Part shown: piece after piece, positions 7,511 to 15,299 of the stretch | How positions within the stretch are numbered: position 1 is the first letter of the stretch | How the letters are laid out: every line of letters starts with the position of its first letter | Assembly: GCA_025363575.1 (NCBI GenBank) | Contig: JANYDM010000213.1 | Location: 1 to 23,419 of the forward strand | Length of the DNA stretch: 23,419 bases | Reading direction: 5' to 3' | Origin: Betaproteobacteria bacterium | Lineage (GTDB): Bacteria; Pseudomonadota; Gammaproteobacteria; Burkholderiales; SG8-41 | Notes under the pieces: model-generated | Databases searched by the model: none | What the model was told of the DNA's origin: nothing | The model's input: only the letters and a program-made list of their open reading frames with translations | Made by a program: the position numbers and the translations under genes

Positions 7511-8335
7511 ATGACGCTGTATCGCGGGATGGACAAGGCAGCGCTCGACGCGGCCTACAACAACAGCGCAGCGGTCGCGAACAGCAGCGCGCTGATGGCC
7601 GGGTATCAGGCGCGCAGTGCGCAGTTGCGCGCGGAGTCTCCTCACCGGCTGGATCTGCGCTACGGGCCCGCGCCGCGCAATCGCATCGACTATTTTGCTG
7701 CGCAGGGGCCAGGCCCCGTGCTCGTGTTCATTCACGGCGGTTACTGGCAGATGCGCGCGAAAGAAGACTTCAGCTTTATAGCGCGCGGGCCGCTCGCGCA
7801 CGGCATAGCGGTCGCTATGGTCGGCTACACGCTGGCACCGGACATTACGCTCGCCGGCATCGTCGCGGAAATCCATTCTGCGCTCGCGTGGCTCATTGAA
7901 CGCGTAACAAGTTACGGTGGCGACGCGCGGCGCATCTTTGTCGCCGGCTGGTCGGCGGGCGCGCATTTGACCGCGCTGACGCTCGCGCAACCCGGCGTGC
8001 GCGGCGGCCTCGCCATCAGTGGTATATACGATCTCGAGCCCATGCACGCGTGCTACATCAATGACAAGCTGCAGCTCGATGCGGATGCTGTGCGGACGCT
8101 TAGCCCGCTTCAGCAGCCCGCTGCCGCCCGCAGTCCGCTGATAGTGGCCTGCGGCGGGGGCGAGCTGGCCGAAATGCAGCGACAGTCGGAGATATACGCA
8201 GTGGCGCGCACCGAGGCGGGCATGCCGGGAAAATTCGTGCGGCTGCCGCGGCACGATCACTTCACGATACTGGAAGAGCTCGCTGATCCCGGCGGCGCAC
8301 TGACTGCCTTGCTGCGCGAACTGGTTGCTCTCTAG
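7511..8335 (+). CDS. Alpha/beta hydrolase, kynurenine formamidase (arylformamidase)-like
   Basis: A 274-residue alpha/beta hydrolase of the arylformamidase/esterase group. The oxyanion motif H-G-G-Y-W is at 75-79, the nucleophile elbow G-W-S-A-G gives Ser148, and H-D-H-F near the end offers His250. Glu218 is a likely acid. The HGGYW form and the Y-x-L-A-P segment are typical of kynurenine formamidase-like hydrolases, but no tryptophan-degradation genes are nearby, so an amide or ester substrate other than N-formylkynurenine is likely. The start lies 64 bp from the divergent allophanate hydrolase and has only a weak ribosome site. It precedes the ABC importer by 181 bp and may belong to the same pathway: importer for an amide or carbamoyl compound, then this hydrolase, then allophanate hydrolase. 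That link is inference. Confidence 0.85.
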   Translation: MTLYRGMDKAALDAAYNNSAAVANSSALMAGYQARSAQLRAESPHRLDLRYGPAPRNRIDYFAAQGPGPVLVFIHGGYWQMRAKEDFSFIARGPLAHGIAVAMVGYTLAPDITLAGIVAEIHSALAWLIERVTSYGGDARRIFVAGWSAGAHLTALTLAQPGVRGGLAISGIYDLEPMHACYINDKLQLDADAVRTLSPLQQPAAARSPLIVACGGGELAEMQRQSEIYAVARTEAGMPGKFVRLPRHDHFTILEELADPGGALTALLRELVAL

Positions 8336-8337
8336 AA

Positions 8338-8362
8338 GGCGGTGGCAACCGTGCACACCGCC
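8338..8362 (+). terminator. GC-rich hairpin after the formamidase-like gene
   Basis: GGCGGTG (8338-8344) pairs exactly with CACCGCC (8356-8362) across an 11-nt loop, starting 2 bp after the TAG stop. No T-run follows, so it is not a classical intrinsic terminator. It may stabilise the 3' end of the message or form part of the leader of the ABC operon. The rest of the spacer to 8516 shows no gene or convincing promoter. Confidence 0.3.
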
Positions 8363-8516
8363 CTCCCGTGGTGCAATGGGTCGACGTGCGCACTGGCGCA
8401 GTGCGTTTTCGCGTCGCGCTGCCCCGTGTCCATGCAGTGGCGCGTATGGCACAGGGCTTGCTGATGATACTGTTGGTGCGTCGCGTGACGCTAAACCCAA
8501 TGGTGGAGCCCCGTCG

Positions 8517-9476
8517 ATGAAAACCCAGAAGAACATTCGCTGCCTGCTGCTGTGCGCCGCCGTCTTGGCCGGCGTCGCGTTCATGACGCCGGCGTGGTCG
8601 GCCGACCGCGTGATCAAAGTCGGCACGCTGAAGCTGATCCACGCGATCACGCCGTACTTCTACGAAAAATTCACACCGCCCGGTTACAAGATAGAAGTCA
8701 TTCCCTACGAGACCCCGACGGACGGCAAGAACGCGGTAGTCACGCGTTCGGTGGATTTCGGCACCTACGGGCTCGCAGCGGCGACGCGGGGCGGCGCCGC
8801 CGGCGAGCCCGTCGTGATCATAGGCGCGCAATGCAACCGAGGCATGGCGGTCGTGGCGGGCGCCAAGTCCGACATCAAGTCGATCAAGGACCTCGCCGGC
8901 AAAAAAGTCGCGATTCTGCCGGGCTCGACGCAGGAAGTCGTAATCCTCGATCGCCTGAAGATGGAAGGCATGTCGATCAAGGACATTCAGCCGATACGCG
9001 TGTCATTCAGCGACATGCCGGCCGCGCTCGAACGCGGCGATATCGACGCCTATGTCGGCGCCGAGCCGGGCCCGTCAATCAGCGTCGCCAAAGGCGTGGG
9101 CAAAGTCGTCGAATTTCCCTATAGCACGCCCACCGGCTCGGTCAACATGGTCATGACCACGCACGAATTAATGATCAAGGAGAACGCCGAGCTGGTAAAG
9201 GTGTTCCTCGCCATCCACCGCAAGGCGACTGAATACGCGATGTCCAACCGCGCGGCGTTCGTCGAAATGGCAGTGCAGAAACTCGGCCAGACGAAGCAGA
9301 CGATAGAAATCGCCGCGCCCAATGTCGAGCTGACGTGGAACACGGACGCAGACTGGGTGAAGCGAGCCAAGTACTACGGCTCGGAAATGCTGGACAAGAA
9401 ACAGATACGCCAGCTGCCCGACTACGGCAAGTTCATCGACACGAGCTTCGTGGCAGAGCTGGCCAAGACGAAATAG
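8517..9476 (+). CDS. ABC transporter substrate-binding protein, SsuA/TauA/NMT1-like
   Basis: A 319-residue periplasmic binding protein. The signal peptide (1 to about 30, hydrophobic L-L-L-C-A-A-V-L-A-G, ending A-W-S-A) is followed by the two-lobe fold of the nitrate/sulfonate/taurine and NMT1 families, seen in I-K-V-G-T-L, S-I-K-D-L-A-G-K-K-V-A and A-A-L-E-R-G-D-I-D-A-Y. The ATG at 8517 has GGAG 8 bp upstream; the frame is open further upstream but without the signal peptide start. Permease and ATPase genes follow, so this is a complete importer. The ligand cannot be read from sequence: family members carry sulfonates, nitrate, pyrimidine precursors, aromatics and urea-like molecules. The adjacent allophanate hydrolase and formamidase-like gene hint at an amide or carbamoyl compound. 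Confidence 0.88.
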   Translation: MKTQKNIRCLLLCAAVLAGVAFMTPAWSADRVIKVGTLKLIHAITPYFYEKFTPPGYKIEVIPYETPTDGKNAVVTRSVDFGTYGLAAATRGGAAGEPVVIIGAQCNRGMAVVAGAKSDIKSIKDLAGKKVAILPGSTQEVVILDRLKMEGMSIKDIQPIRVSFSDMPAALERGDIDAYVGAEPGPSISVAKGVGKVVEFPYSTPTGSVNMVMTTHELMIKENAELVKVFLAIHRKATEYAMSNRAAFVEMAVQKLGQTKQTIEIAAPNVELTWNTDADWVKRAKYYGSEMLDKKQIRQLPDYGKFIDTSFVAELAKTK

Positions 9477-9498
9477 GCGGATACGAGAAGCCGGCGCG

Positions 9499-10332
9499 AT
9501 GGGAAGCCCAGAAATGCCGGCGCCCCTGCCGGCAGCGCCATCGCCGCTGCTGCGCAAGGTCAAGCGCTGGGTCACGCCGTTGGTCGTGCCCCTCGCATTG
9601 CTGCTGGCGTGGGACCTGTACGTGCGCATCAGCGGCACGCGCCTGATTCCGCCGCCGCGCGACGTGGCAATCATGCTCTACGATTTTTCGTTCGGCGGCG
9701 TCTACGATGACGCTTTCAGCAAGACGATCCACATCCATCTCTGGAAGTCCGTGCAGCGCGTCTACGGCGGTTTCTTCGCGGCTGCGCTGGTCGGCATTCC
9801 GCTCGGCCTGCTGATCGGCCGCATCAAGTTCGTTCGCGAGCTGGTCGATCCTACATTGCAGATCCTGCGCCCGGTGCCGGTCACGGCGTGGCTGCCGCTC
9901 TCGATGATTTTTTTCGGCCTCGGTCCGAACGCGGCGATTTTCCTGGTGTTCCTCGGCGCTTTCTACCCCATCGTGCTCAACACGACATTCGGCGTGCGCT
10001 CCGTCGACTACAAGCTGTTCGAGGCGGCGTCCATGCTCGGCTGCAAAGGCTCGTCGCTCTTCCGGCAGGTCGTGCTGCCAGCGGCGACGCCCTCAATCTT
10101 CAATGGCCTGCGCCTCGGCCACGGGTTCGCGTGGATCCTGATCGTGGTCGGCGAGATGACGGGCGTGCCTGAAGGACTCGGCGCAGTCATCATGGACGGT
10201 CGTACGCTGTCGCGCACTGATCTCGTCATTTCGGGTATGGTCGTGATCGGGCTCGCGGGCTTTCTGACAGACCGCATGATCGTTGCGCTCAACAATCGCC
10301 TGCTCGCGTGGAGCCCGCAACATCATGCCTGA
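9499..10332 (+). CDS. ABC transporter permease, SsuC/TauC type
   Basis: A 277-residue inner-membrane permease with about six hydrophobic segments (around 26-42, 88-108, 125-141, 145-162, 200-217 and 243-262). The cytoplasmic coupling loop E-A-A-S-M-L-G begins at residue 175 and ends near V-V-L-P; this EAA loop docks on the ATPase. It belongs to the BPD_transp_1 family of taurine/sulfonate/nitrate importers. The gene starts 22 bp after the binding-protein gene and its last 8 bases overlap the start of the ATPase gene. Met6 at 9514 is an alternative start with GGGAAG in front; the N-terminal tail is proline-rich and not conserved in the family, so the exact start is open. Confidence 0.9.
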   Translation: MGSPEMPAPLPAAPSPLLRKVKRWVTPLVVPLALLLAWDLYVRISGTRLIPPPRDVAIMLYDFSFGGVYDDAFSKTIHIHLWKSVQRVYGGFFAAALVGIPLGLLIGRIKFVRELVDPTLQILRPVPVTAWLPLSMIFFGLGPNAAIFLVFLGAFYPIVLNTTFGVRSVDYKLFEAASMLGCKGSSLFRQVVLPAATPSIFNGLRLGHGFAWILIVVGEMTGVPEGLGAVIMDGRTLSRTDLVISGMVVIGLAGFLTDRMIVALNNRLLAWSPQHHA

Positions 10333-11128
10333 GGCATTGCATCGCAGCGCCCAGCCCACGCTCGCGGTAAAAAACCTGAGCAAGCGATTCGCTATCGGCG
10401 AGCAGACGGTGGAAGCGCTGCGCGATGTCAATCTCACCATCAACAAAGGCGAATTCGTGTGCCTGATAGGCGCCTCGGGCTGTGGCAAATCAACTTTGCT
10501 GCGCATCATCGCCGGTTTCGAGACCGCGACGGCCGGCGCCGTCGAAATGTACGGCGCACCGATTACCGGTCCGGGGCCCGAGCGCGGGATGGTGTTCCAG
10601 GACTTCGCGCTCTTTCCGTGGCTGACGGTCAGAGAAAACGTCGGGTTCGGCCCGAAGCAGCGCGGCCTGCCGAAAGAAAATCTCGACGAGATCGCCGCGC
10701 GCTATACGGACATGGTCGGCCTCACCAAGTTCGCGGACTACTATCCGAGCCAGCTGTCGGGCGGCATGAAGCAGCGCGTGGCGATCGCGCGCGTGCTTGC
10801 CAATGATTGCGAAGTGCTGCTGATGGACGAGCCGTTCGGCGCGCTTGACGCGCTGACGCGCGAAAAACTGCAGCAGGAGCTGCTCGAGATCTGGGAGCGC
10901 ACCAAAGTGACGGTTATTTTTGTGACGCATTCGGTTGAAGAGGCAGTGGTGCTGTCCGACCGCGTCGTCGTGATGACGGCGGGCCCCGGGCGTATCGAGC
11001 ACGACGGGCACATTCAGTTGCCGCGCCCGCGCGAAGTGTCGGCGATGGACTTCAACCAGGTGCGGCGCGACATCACGCAGCGGCTGACCAGCCACGTCGG
11101 TACAAAGAGCGTGCCGGCGGCCGCATAA
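10325..11128 (+). CDS. ABC transporter ATP-binding protein, SsuB/TauB type
   Basis: A 267-residue ATPase that powers the importer. The ordered motifs are all intact: Walker A G-A-S-G-C-G-K-S-T (49-57), Q-loop Gln92 in F-Q-D-F-A-L-F-P-W, signature L-S-G-G-M-K-Q-R (144-151), Walker B L-L-M-D-E-P (165-170), D-loop A-L-D and switch His202 in V-T-H-S-V-E-E. I chose the ATG at 10325, overlapping the permease stop by 8 bases, because the family start E-A-L-x-x-x and first strand follow directly; an earlier start would lie inside the permease. The overlap suggests coupled translation so that subunits are made in proportion. It is the last gene of the importer operon. Confidence 0.93.
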   Translation: MPEALHRSAQPTLAVKNLSKRFAIGEQTVEALRDVNLTINKGEFVCLIGASGCGKSTLLRIIAGFETATAGAVEMYGAPITGPGPERGMVFQDFALFPWLTVRENVGFGPKQRGLPKENLDEIAARYTDMVGLTKFADYYPSQLSGGMKQRVAIARVLANDCEVLLMDEPFGALDALTREKLQQELLEIWERTKVTVIFVTHSVEEAVVLSDRVVVMTAGPGRIEHDGHIQLPRPREVSAMDFNQVRRDITQRLTSHVGTKSVPAAA

Positions 11129-11137
11129 GTTTGAACG

Positions 11138-11154
11138 GGGCCGCGCGCCGGCCT
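11138..11154 (+). terminator. Possible weak terminator after the ABC operon
   Basis: GGCCG (11139-11143) pairs with CGGCC (11149-11153) over a 5-nt loop, extended by one G-T wobble. It begins about 10 bp after the ATPase stop and is followed by a pyrimidine-rich tract (TATCTGATTTCCCTT). The stem is short, so termination is only a possibility. Confidence 0.25.
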
Positions 11155-11167
11155 ATCTGATTTCCCT

Positions 11168-11203
11168 TAGAATGTCGCCTCGCCGCTGCGTCTTCTGCAG
11201 CGG
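11168..11203 (+). promoter_or_regulatory. Candidate -10 element and 5'-leader hairpin before the nine-gene run
   Basis: TAGAAT (11168-11173) resembles a sigma-70 -10 box; no good -35 is found 17 bp upstream. Ten bases later CCGCTGC (11183-11189) and GCAGCGG (11197-11203) form a perfect 7-bp stem with a 7-nt loop, 22 bp before the ATG at 11226. If transcription starts near 11180, the hairpin would sit at the very 5' end of the message, just before the GGGGGAG ribosome site. Confidence 0.35.
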
Positions 11204-11225
11204 ACGGCAATAATCGGGGGAGTCG

Positions 11226-12197
11226 ATGCGTTTCTGGATGGCGGGGCTGGTAGTGGCGGCGTATGCGCTGATGCCGCTGACGGCGGTCGCCCAGCGCTAT
11301 CCCGAGAAATCGATCCGCTTTATCGCGCCGTACGCGCCGGGTGGCGCGACCGACCTTCTCACGCGCACTCTCGCGCAGAAGCTGACTGAATACCTCGGCC
11401 AGACCGTCGTGCCCGATAACCGGCCCGGCGCGGGCGGCAACGTCGGCGCCGATATCGCCGCCAAGTCCGCGCCCGACGGCTACACAATCCTGCTCGCGCC
11501 GGTGAGTCCGATGGCGATCAATGTGACGCTGTACGGCAAAAAGCTGCCGTTCAATCCCGAAAAGGATTTCGCGCCGATAACACTAGTGGCGAAAGTCCCG
11601 CTTGTGATCGTCGTCAATCTCAACGTGCCTGCGAAAACGCTGCAGGAGTTCATAGCGCTCGTGAAATCCCGCCCCGGAAAAATGACTTATGGTTCTTCGG
11701 GCAACGGCAGCTCCAACCATCTGACGGGGGCAATGCTGATGAGCGCCGCGCAGCTCGACATGGTGCACGTCCCGTATAAGGGCGGCGGGCCGGGCATGAT
11801 TGCCCTGCTCGGCGGCGAAGTCGACATGATGGTTGCGCAGATACCGTCGAGCCGGCAGTTGCATATGGCGGGCAAGGTGCGCGCGCTTGCCATCTCCACG
11901 GCCAAACGGTCGGCCGCGCTGCCCGATGTGCCGACGATGATGGAGTCGGGGCTGCCGGGTTTCGAAGCAACGTCGTGGTATTGCGTGGTGGCTCCTGCCG
12001 GCACGCCCAAAGCGATTGTCGACCGGCTGAACGCCGAAATCGTCAAAGGTTTGAAGACGCCGGAGATGCGCCAGCGGCTGGCCGACGACGGCGCCGAGGT
12101 GGAGCCATCGACGCCGGCGGAACTGGCGGCTTTCGTGCATGGCGAAATCGCCAAGTGGGCCAAAGCCGTCAAGGACTCGGGCGCAAAGATCGATTGA
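11226..12197 (+). CDS. Bug/TctC-family solute receptor
   Basis: A 323-residue periplasmic receptor. A signal peptide (1 to about 22, ending A-V-A) is followed by the Bug hallmarks: Y-P-E-K-S-I-R-F-I-A-P-Y-A-P-G-G-A-T-D, D-N-R-P-G-A-G-G-N-V-G-A-D and A-P-D-G-Y-T. The second lobe has M-T-Y-G-S-S-G-N-G-S-S-N-H-L and H-V-P-Y-K-G-G-G-P. The ATG follows a very strong GGGGGAG site. It is the first gene of a run that continues without a real gap to 21213; the sulfur enzyme gene starts 13 bp after its stop. Ligand unknown; carboxylates are usual for the family. Confidence 0.93.
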   Translation: MRFWMAGLVVAAYALMPLTAVAQRYPEKSIRFIAPYAPGGATDLLTRTLAQKLTEYLGQTVVPDNRPGAGGNVGADIAAKSAPDGYTILLAPVSPMAINVTLYGKKLPFNPEKDFAPITLVAKVPLVIVVNLNVPAKTLQEFIALVKSRPGKMTYGSSGNGSSNHLTGAMLMSAAQLDMVHVPYKGGGPGMIALLGGEVDMMVAQIPSSRQLHMAGKVRALAISTAKRSAALPDVPTMMESGLPGFEATSWYCVVAPAGTPKAIVDRLNAEIVKGLKTPEMRQRLADDGAEVEPSTPAELAAFVHGEIAKWAKAVKDSGAKID

Positions 12198-12210
12198 TGC
12201 AGGATCTCTC

Positions 12211-13281
12211 ATGCTGATATTCCGCCAGTTATTCGACGCGCAGTCGTCCACCTATACCTATCTCCTTGGCGACAGCGCCAGCGGTGAGGCGATCCTGATT
12301 GATCCCGTCTTCGAGCAGGTGCGGCGCGATGCGGCGCTGATCGCCGAGTTGAATCTGCGCCTAACGTGGACGCTCGATACGCACGTGCACGCGGACCATG
12401 TCACCGGCGCCTGGTTGATGAAGCAGCGCGTCGGCAGCCGCATTGCGCTGGCGGCGCAGAGCAGCGCGGACGGCGCCGACCGCCTGCTCGCGCACGGCGA
12501 CAAGGTAAATTTCGGCAAGCGCTACGTCGAAGTGCGCGCGACGCCGGGACATACCAGCGGCTGCGTGACTTACGTGCTCGATGACCAGCACATGGCTTTC
12601 ACCGGGGATTGTCTTCTCATACGCGGCAGCGGCCGCACCGATTTTCAGCAGGGCGATCCACGCCTGATGTTCAAGTCGGTGCGCGAGCATATTTTTTCAT
12701 TGCCGGCGGCCTGCCTTATCTACCCCGCGCATGATTACCGCGGCGTGACCGTAACGAGCGTCGACGAAGAGCGTCGCTACAATCCGCGCCTTGGCGGGGA
12801 CATCGGCATCGACGATTTCGCGGGTTACATGGATAACCTTGGCCTGCCGCATCCGAAGCAGATCGACGTTGCGGTGCCGGCCAATCTTAAATGCGGTCAA
12901 ACGGCAGGCGGGAAGACCGGTGACGCGGATCCGCAGTGGGCACCGTTGACATTTACTTTCGGCGGCATCTGGGAGATCCAGCCGCAGGCGCTGGAAGAAA
13001 TTGCCGAGCGCGTCGAAATCGTCGACGTGCGCGAAGCCGATGAATTCACCGGCGCACTCGGCCATATCCGCGGCGCAAAGCTCATACCGCTGGGTAAGTT
13101 AAAGCTGCGCATGAACGAAATCTGCCGCGACAAGCCGCTCGTCGCCGTGTGCCGGTCGGGCGCGCGCTCGGCGCAGGCGGTCGTGATGCTGCAGAAAGAA
13201 GGGCTGCGCGATGTCGCCAATCTCAAGGGCGGCATGCTGCGCTGGCGAGCCGAGGGTTGTCCCGCTGAAGAAGAAAGTTGA
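12211..13281 (+). CDS. Persulfide dioxygenase-rhodanese fusion (MBL fold + rhodanese)
   Basis: A 356-residue two-domain enzyme matching the PRF type known from Paraburkholderia. The N-terminal metallo-beta-lactamase domain (about 1-250) has T-H-V-H-A-D-H with His58, His60, Asp62 and His63, plus His114 in T-P-G-H-T-S-G, Asp133 in T-G-D and His174 in Y-P-A-H-D. This is the mononuclear-iron ligand layout of ETHE1-like persulfide dioxygenases, which oxidise glutathione persulfide to sulfite. The C-terminal rhodanese domain (about 255-350) has C-R-S-G-A-R-S with catalytic Cys314 and can join sulfite and persulfide into thiosulfate. I chose the ATG at 12211 with AGGA in front. Its stop overlaps the next gene's ATG by one base. 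Its place among organic-acid genes is unusual; it suggests sulfane sulfur is produced by, or accompanies, the pathway. Confidence 0.93.
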   Translation: MLIFRQLFDAQSSTYTYLLGDSASGEAILIDPVFEQVRRDAALIAELNLRLTWTLDTHVHADHVTGAWLMKQRVGSRIALAAQSSADGADRLLAHGDKVNFGKRYVEVRATPGHTSGCVTYVLDDQHMAFTGDCLLIRGSGRTDFQQGDPRLMFKSVREHIFSLPAACLIYPAHDYRGVTVTSVDEERRYNPRLGGDIGIDDFAGYMDNLGLPHPKQIDVAVPANLKCGQTAGGKTGDADPQWAPLTFTFGGIWEIQPQALEEIAERVEIVDVREADEFTGALGHIRGAKLIPLGKLKLRMNEICRDKPLVAVCRSGARSAQAVVMLQKEGLRDVANLKGGMLRWRAEGCPAEEES

Positions 13282-14258
13282 TGCGCAATAAATTAGGTAT
13301 TTATACGAAAGCAATAGTGTGTGCCGCAACCGCGCTAGCCGTCGGCGCACAAGCCCAGAGTTATCCGGTCAAGTCGATCCGCTACATCGTGCCGTTTCCA
13401 CCCGGTGGCGGGCAGGACCTGGTCGTGCGCGCGCTGGCGCCCAGGCTCAGCGAAGCGCTCGGCCAAACGGTGATTGTCGATAATCGCGCAGGTGCCGCGA
13501 CCATGGTGGGGGCGGAGCTGGCGGCGAAAGCCGCGCCCGACGGTTATACGGTGTTCAACGGCTCGAATACCACGCTGGCAATCAATCCCAATCTTTACGC
13601 TAAGGTGCCGTACGATCCGATCAGGGATTTCGTTGCGGTCGTGCAGATCGCGTCGCTGCCGAATCTGCTGGTCGTGCATCCTTCGCTGCCGGTGCGCACG
13701 GTGAAAGAACTGGCTGCATTGGCGCGCAACCGGCCGGGCCAATTGAACTACGGATCATCGGGCGCCGGCACGCCTGCCCAGCTGGCCGGCGTGATGTTCG
13801 GCGATGCGGCACACGCCAAGCTCGTGCATATCCCGTATCGCGGCACGGGTCCGGCCCTGACTGCATTGCTCAGCGGCGAGACGCAGATCATGTTCGGCAG
13901 CATCACCTCGACGCTCCCATTTGCAAAAAGCGGGCGGCTGCGTGCAATAGCGGTGACCGGCGCGCGGCGCTCACTGGCGGCGCCGGAATTGCCGACAGTG
14001 GCCGAAGCAGCGTTTCCGGGCTTTGAAGCGACCACGTGGTATGGCATGTTCGTTCCCGCCGGAACGCCAGCGGCGATCGTGGCGAAACTCAATACGGAAA
14101 TGGTGAAGATCCTGCGCATACCTGAATTTCGCGACTGGCTGGTGATGCAAGGCGCAGACCCCGCCGGCGGCACGCCGGAGGAACTCGCTGCATTCGTCAG
14201 GACGGAACTCGCCAAATACGCGAAAATCGTCAAAGACTCCGGCATGCGTCCGGATTAG
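13281..14258 (+). CDS. Bug/TctC-family solute receptor
   Basis: A 325-residue periplasmic receptor. The signal peptide (1 to about 25, cut near G-A-Q-A) precedes Y-P-V-K-S-I-R-Y-I-V-P-F-P-P-G-G-G-Q-D, D-N-R-A-G-A-A-T-M-V-G-A-E and A-P-D-G-Y-T. The second-lobe motifs L-N-Y-G-S-S-G-A-G and H-I-P-Y-R-G-T-G-P are also present. ATG at 13281-13283 shares its A with the TGA of the dioxygenase gene, so translation is probably coupled; a TTG three bases earlier is a less likely start. Nothing in the sequence fixes the ligand. It differs clearly from the receptors on either side, so this is not a recent tandem copy. Confidence 0.92.
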   Translation: MRNKLGIYTKAIVCAATALAVGAQAQSYPVKSIRYIVPFPPGGGQDLVVRALAPRLSEALGQTVIVDNRAGAATMVGAELAAKAAPDGYTVFNGSNTTLAINPNLYAKVPYDPIRDFVAVVQIASLPNLLVVHPSLPVRTVKELAALARNRPGQLNYGSSGAGTPAQLAGVMFGDAAHAKLVHIPYRGTGPALTALLSGETQIMFGSITSTLPFAKSGRLRAIAVTGARRSLAAPELPTVAEAAFPGFEATTWYGMFVPAGTPAAIVAKLNTEMVKILRIPEFRDWLVMQGADPAGGTPEELAAFVRTELAKYAKIVKDSGMRPD

Positions 14259-14273
14259 AGCCGGGGCTGGAAA

Positions 14274-15266
14274 TTGAAGAATCGAATGCAGCGGCTGCTT
14301 GCCGCATGGGCGGCAGCGTGCACGATCGCGGCGACGATCAACGGCGCCTGGGCAGCGGACTGGAAACCGGAGCGCGCGGTAGAAATCGTCGCCATGTCGG
14401 GACCGGGCGGTGCCAACGACATCATTGCGCGTGCACTGCAGCGCATCATGCAGCAAAAGAAACTCGTCGAAGCGCCGCTCACGGTAGTGTCCAAGGTGGG
14501 CGCGGGCGGCGTGCTGGCATGGGGCTATCTGAATCAGCACGCGGGCGACGGCAGCTATATTTCGGTCAGCCCGATCAATCTGCTGGTCGAACACATCCTC
14601 GGCGCAAGCGCGATCACTTACACGGATGTGACACCGATCGCCCAGCTATTCAACGAATACGTCGCGTTCGTGGTCAATGCCGGCAGCCCGCTGCGCAGCG
14701 GCCGCGATATCCTGGTTAAATTGAAATCCGAACCCGCGTCCGTGACTTTCGCGGTGGCGGCGAGCCTTGGCGGTTCGAACCATATCGCGACGATGGTCGC
14801 GCTGAAGAGCGCCGGCATCGACGTGAAGAAGCTGAAATTCGTCGTCTTCAATTCAGGCATCCAGTCGCTGACCAGCGTGATGGGCGGGCATGTCGATGTT
14901 GCCGCCGTGCCGGTTTCGGGCGTGGCGCCGCAACTTGCGGCAGGCAAGCTGCGCGTGATCGCCGTCTCTGCCCCCAAGCGCCTCGCCGGCGCGCTGGCCG
15001 GCGTGCCGACGTGGTCGGAGCAGGGCGCGCCCAGCACCTTTTCCAGCTCGCGCGGGGTGATCGGGCCCAAGGGCATGTCGGCTGCGCAGATCGCCTATTG
15101 GGAGAACGTGCTCGCGCGCGTGGTCGAATCCGACGAGTGGAAGACGGACATCGAAAATAATTACTGGGAAAGCAAGTTCCTGACCGCGGCTGACACGCGC
15201 CGCATGCTGAAGACCCAGTACGACGAATACAAGAGCGTGCTGATCGACGTCGGTCTTGCGCACTGA
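14274..15266 (+). CDS. Divergent Bug/TctC-like solute receptor
   Basis: A protein of 330 residues from TTG at 14274, or 326 from ATG at 14286; both give a good signal peptide ending A-W-A before A-D-W, and neither ribosome site is decisive. The body is a tripartite-type receptor, with M-S-G-P-G-G-A-N-D-I-I-A-R-A-L near the mature start and K-V-G-A-G-G-V-L-A-W-G-Y where others have N-R-P-G-A-x-G. It reads A-G-D-G-S-Y-I where the usual form is A-P-D-G-Y-T, and lacks the Y-G-S-S-G turn (A-V-A-A-S-L-G-G-S-N-H instead). It thus belongs to another subgroup than the other four receptors here and probably binds a different ligand. It is 15 bp after the previous gene and 33 bp before the synthetase gene. 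Confidence 0.88.
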   Translation: MKNRMQRLLAAWAAACTIAATINGAWAADWKPERAVEIVAMSGPGGANDIIARALQRIMQQKKLVEAPLTVVSKVGAGGVLAWGYLNQHAGDGSYISVSPINLLVEHILGASAITYTDVTPIAQLFNEYVAFVVNAGSPLRSGRDILVKLKSEPASVTFAVAASLGGSNHIATMVALKSAGIDVKKLKFVVFNSGIQSLTSVMGGHVDVAAVPVSGVAPQLAAGKLRVIAVSAPKRLAGALAGVPTWSEQGAPSTFSSSRGVIGPKGMSAAQIAYWENVLARVVESDEWKTDIENNYWESKFLTAADTRRMLKTQYDEYKSVLIDVGLAH

Positions 15267-15299
15267 CCGTTTAACGCAACTATTTCAGGACGCGCACCC

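Noticed and set aside
7447..7536. N-terminal extension of the allophanate hydrolase to ATG 7536 or 7512
   Set aside because: It would overlap the divergent hydrolase start and adds Cys-rich sequence unlike the family. The 602-residue form matches the usual length.
8336..8516. Possible guanidine-I (ykkC) riboswitch before the ABC importer
   Set aside because: The context (importer plus allophanate hydrolase) suits it, but I cannot find the conserved ykkC blocks such as CTAGGGTTCC or GGTCCGAGAG in this spacer.
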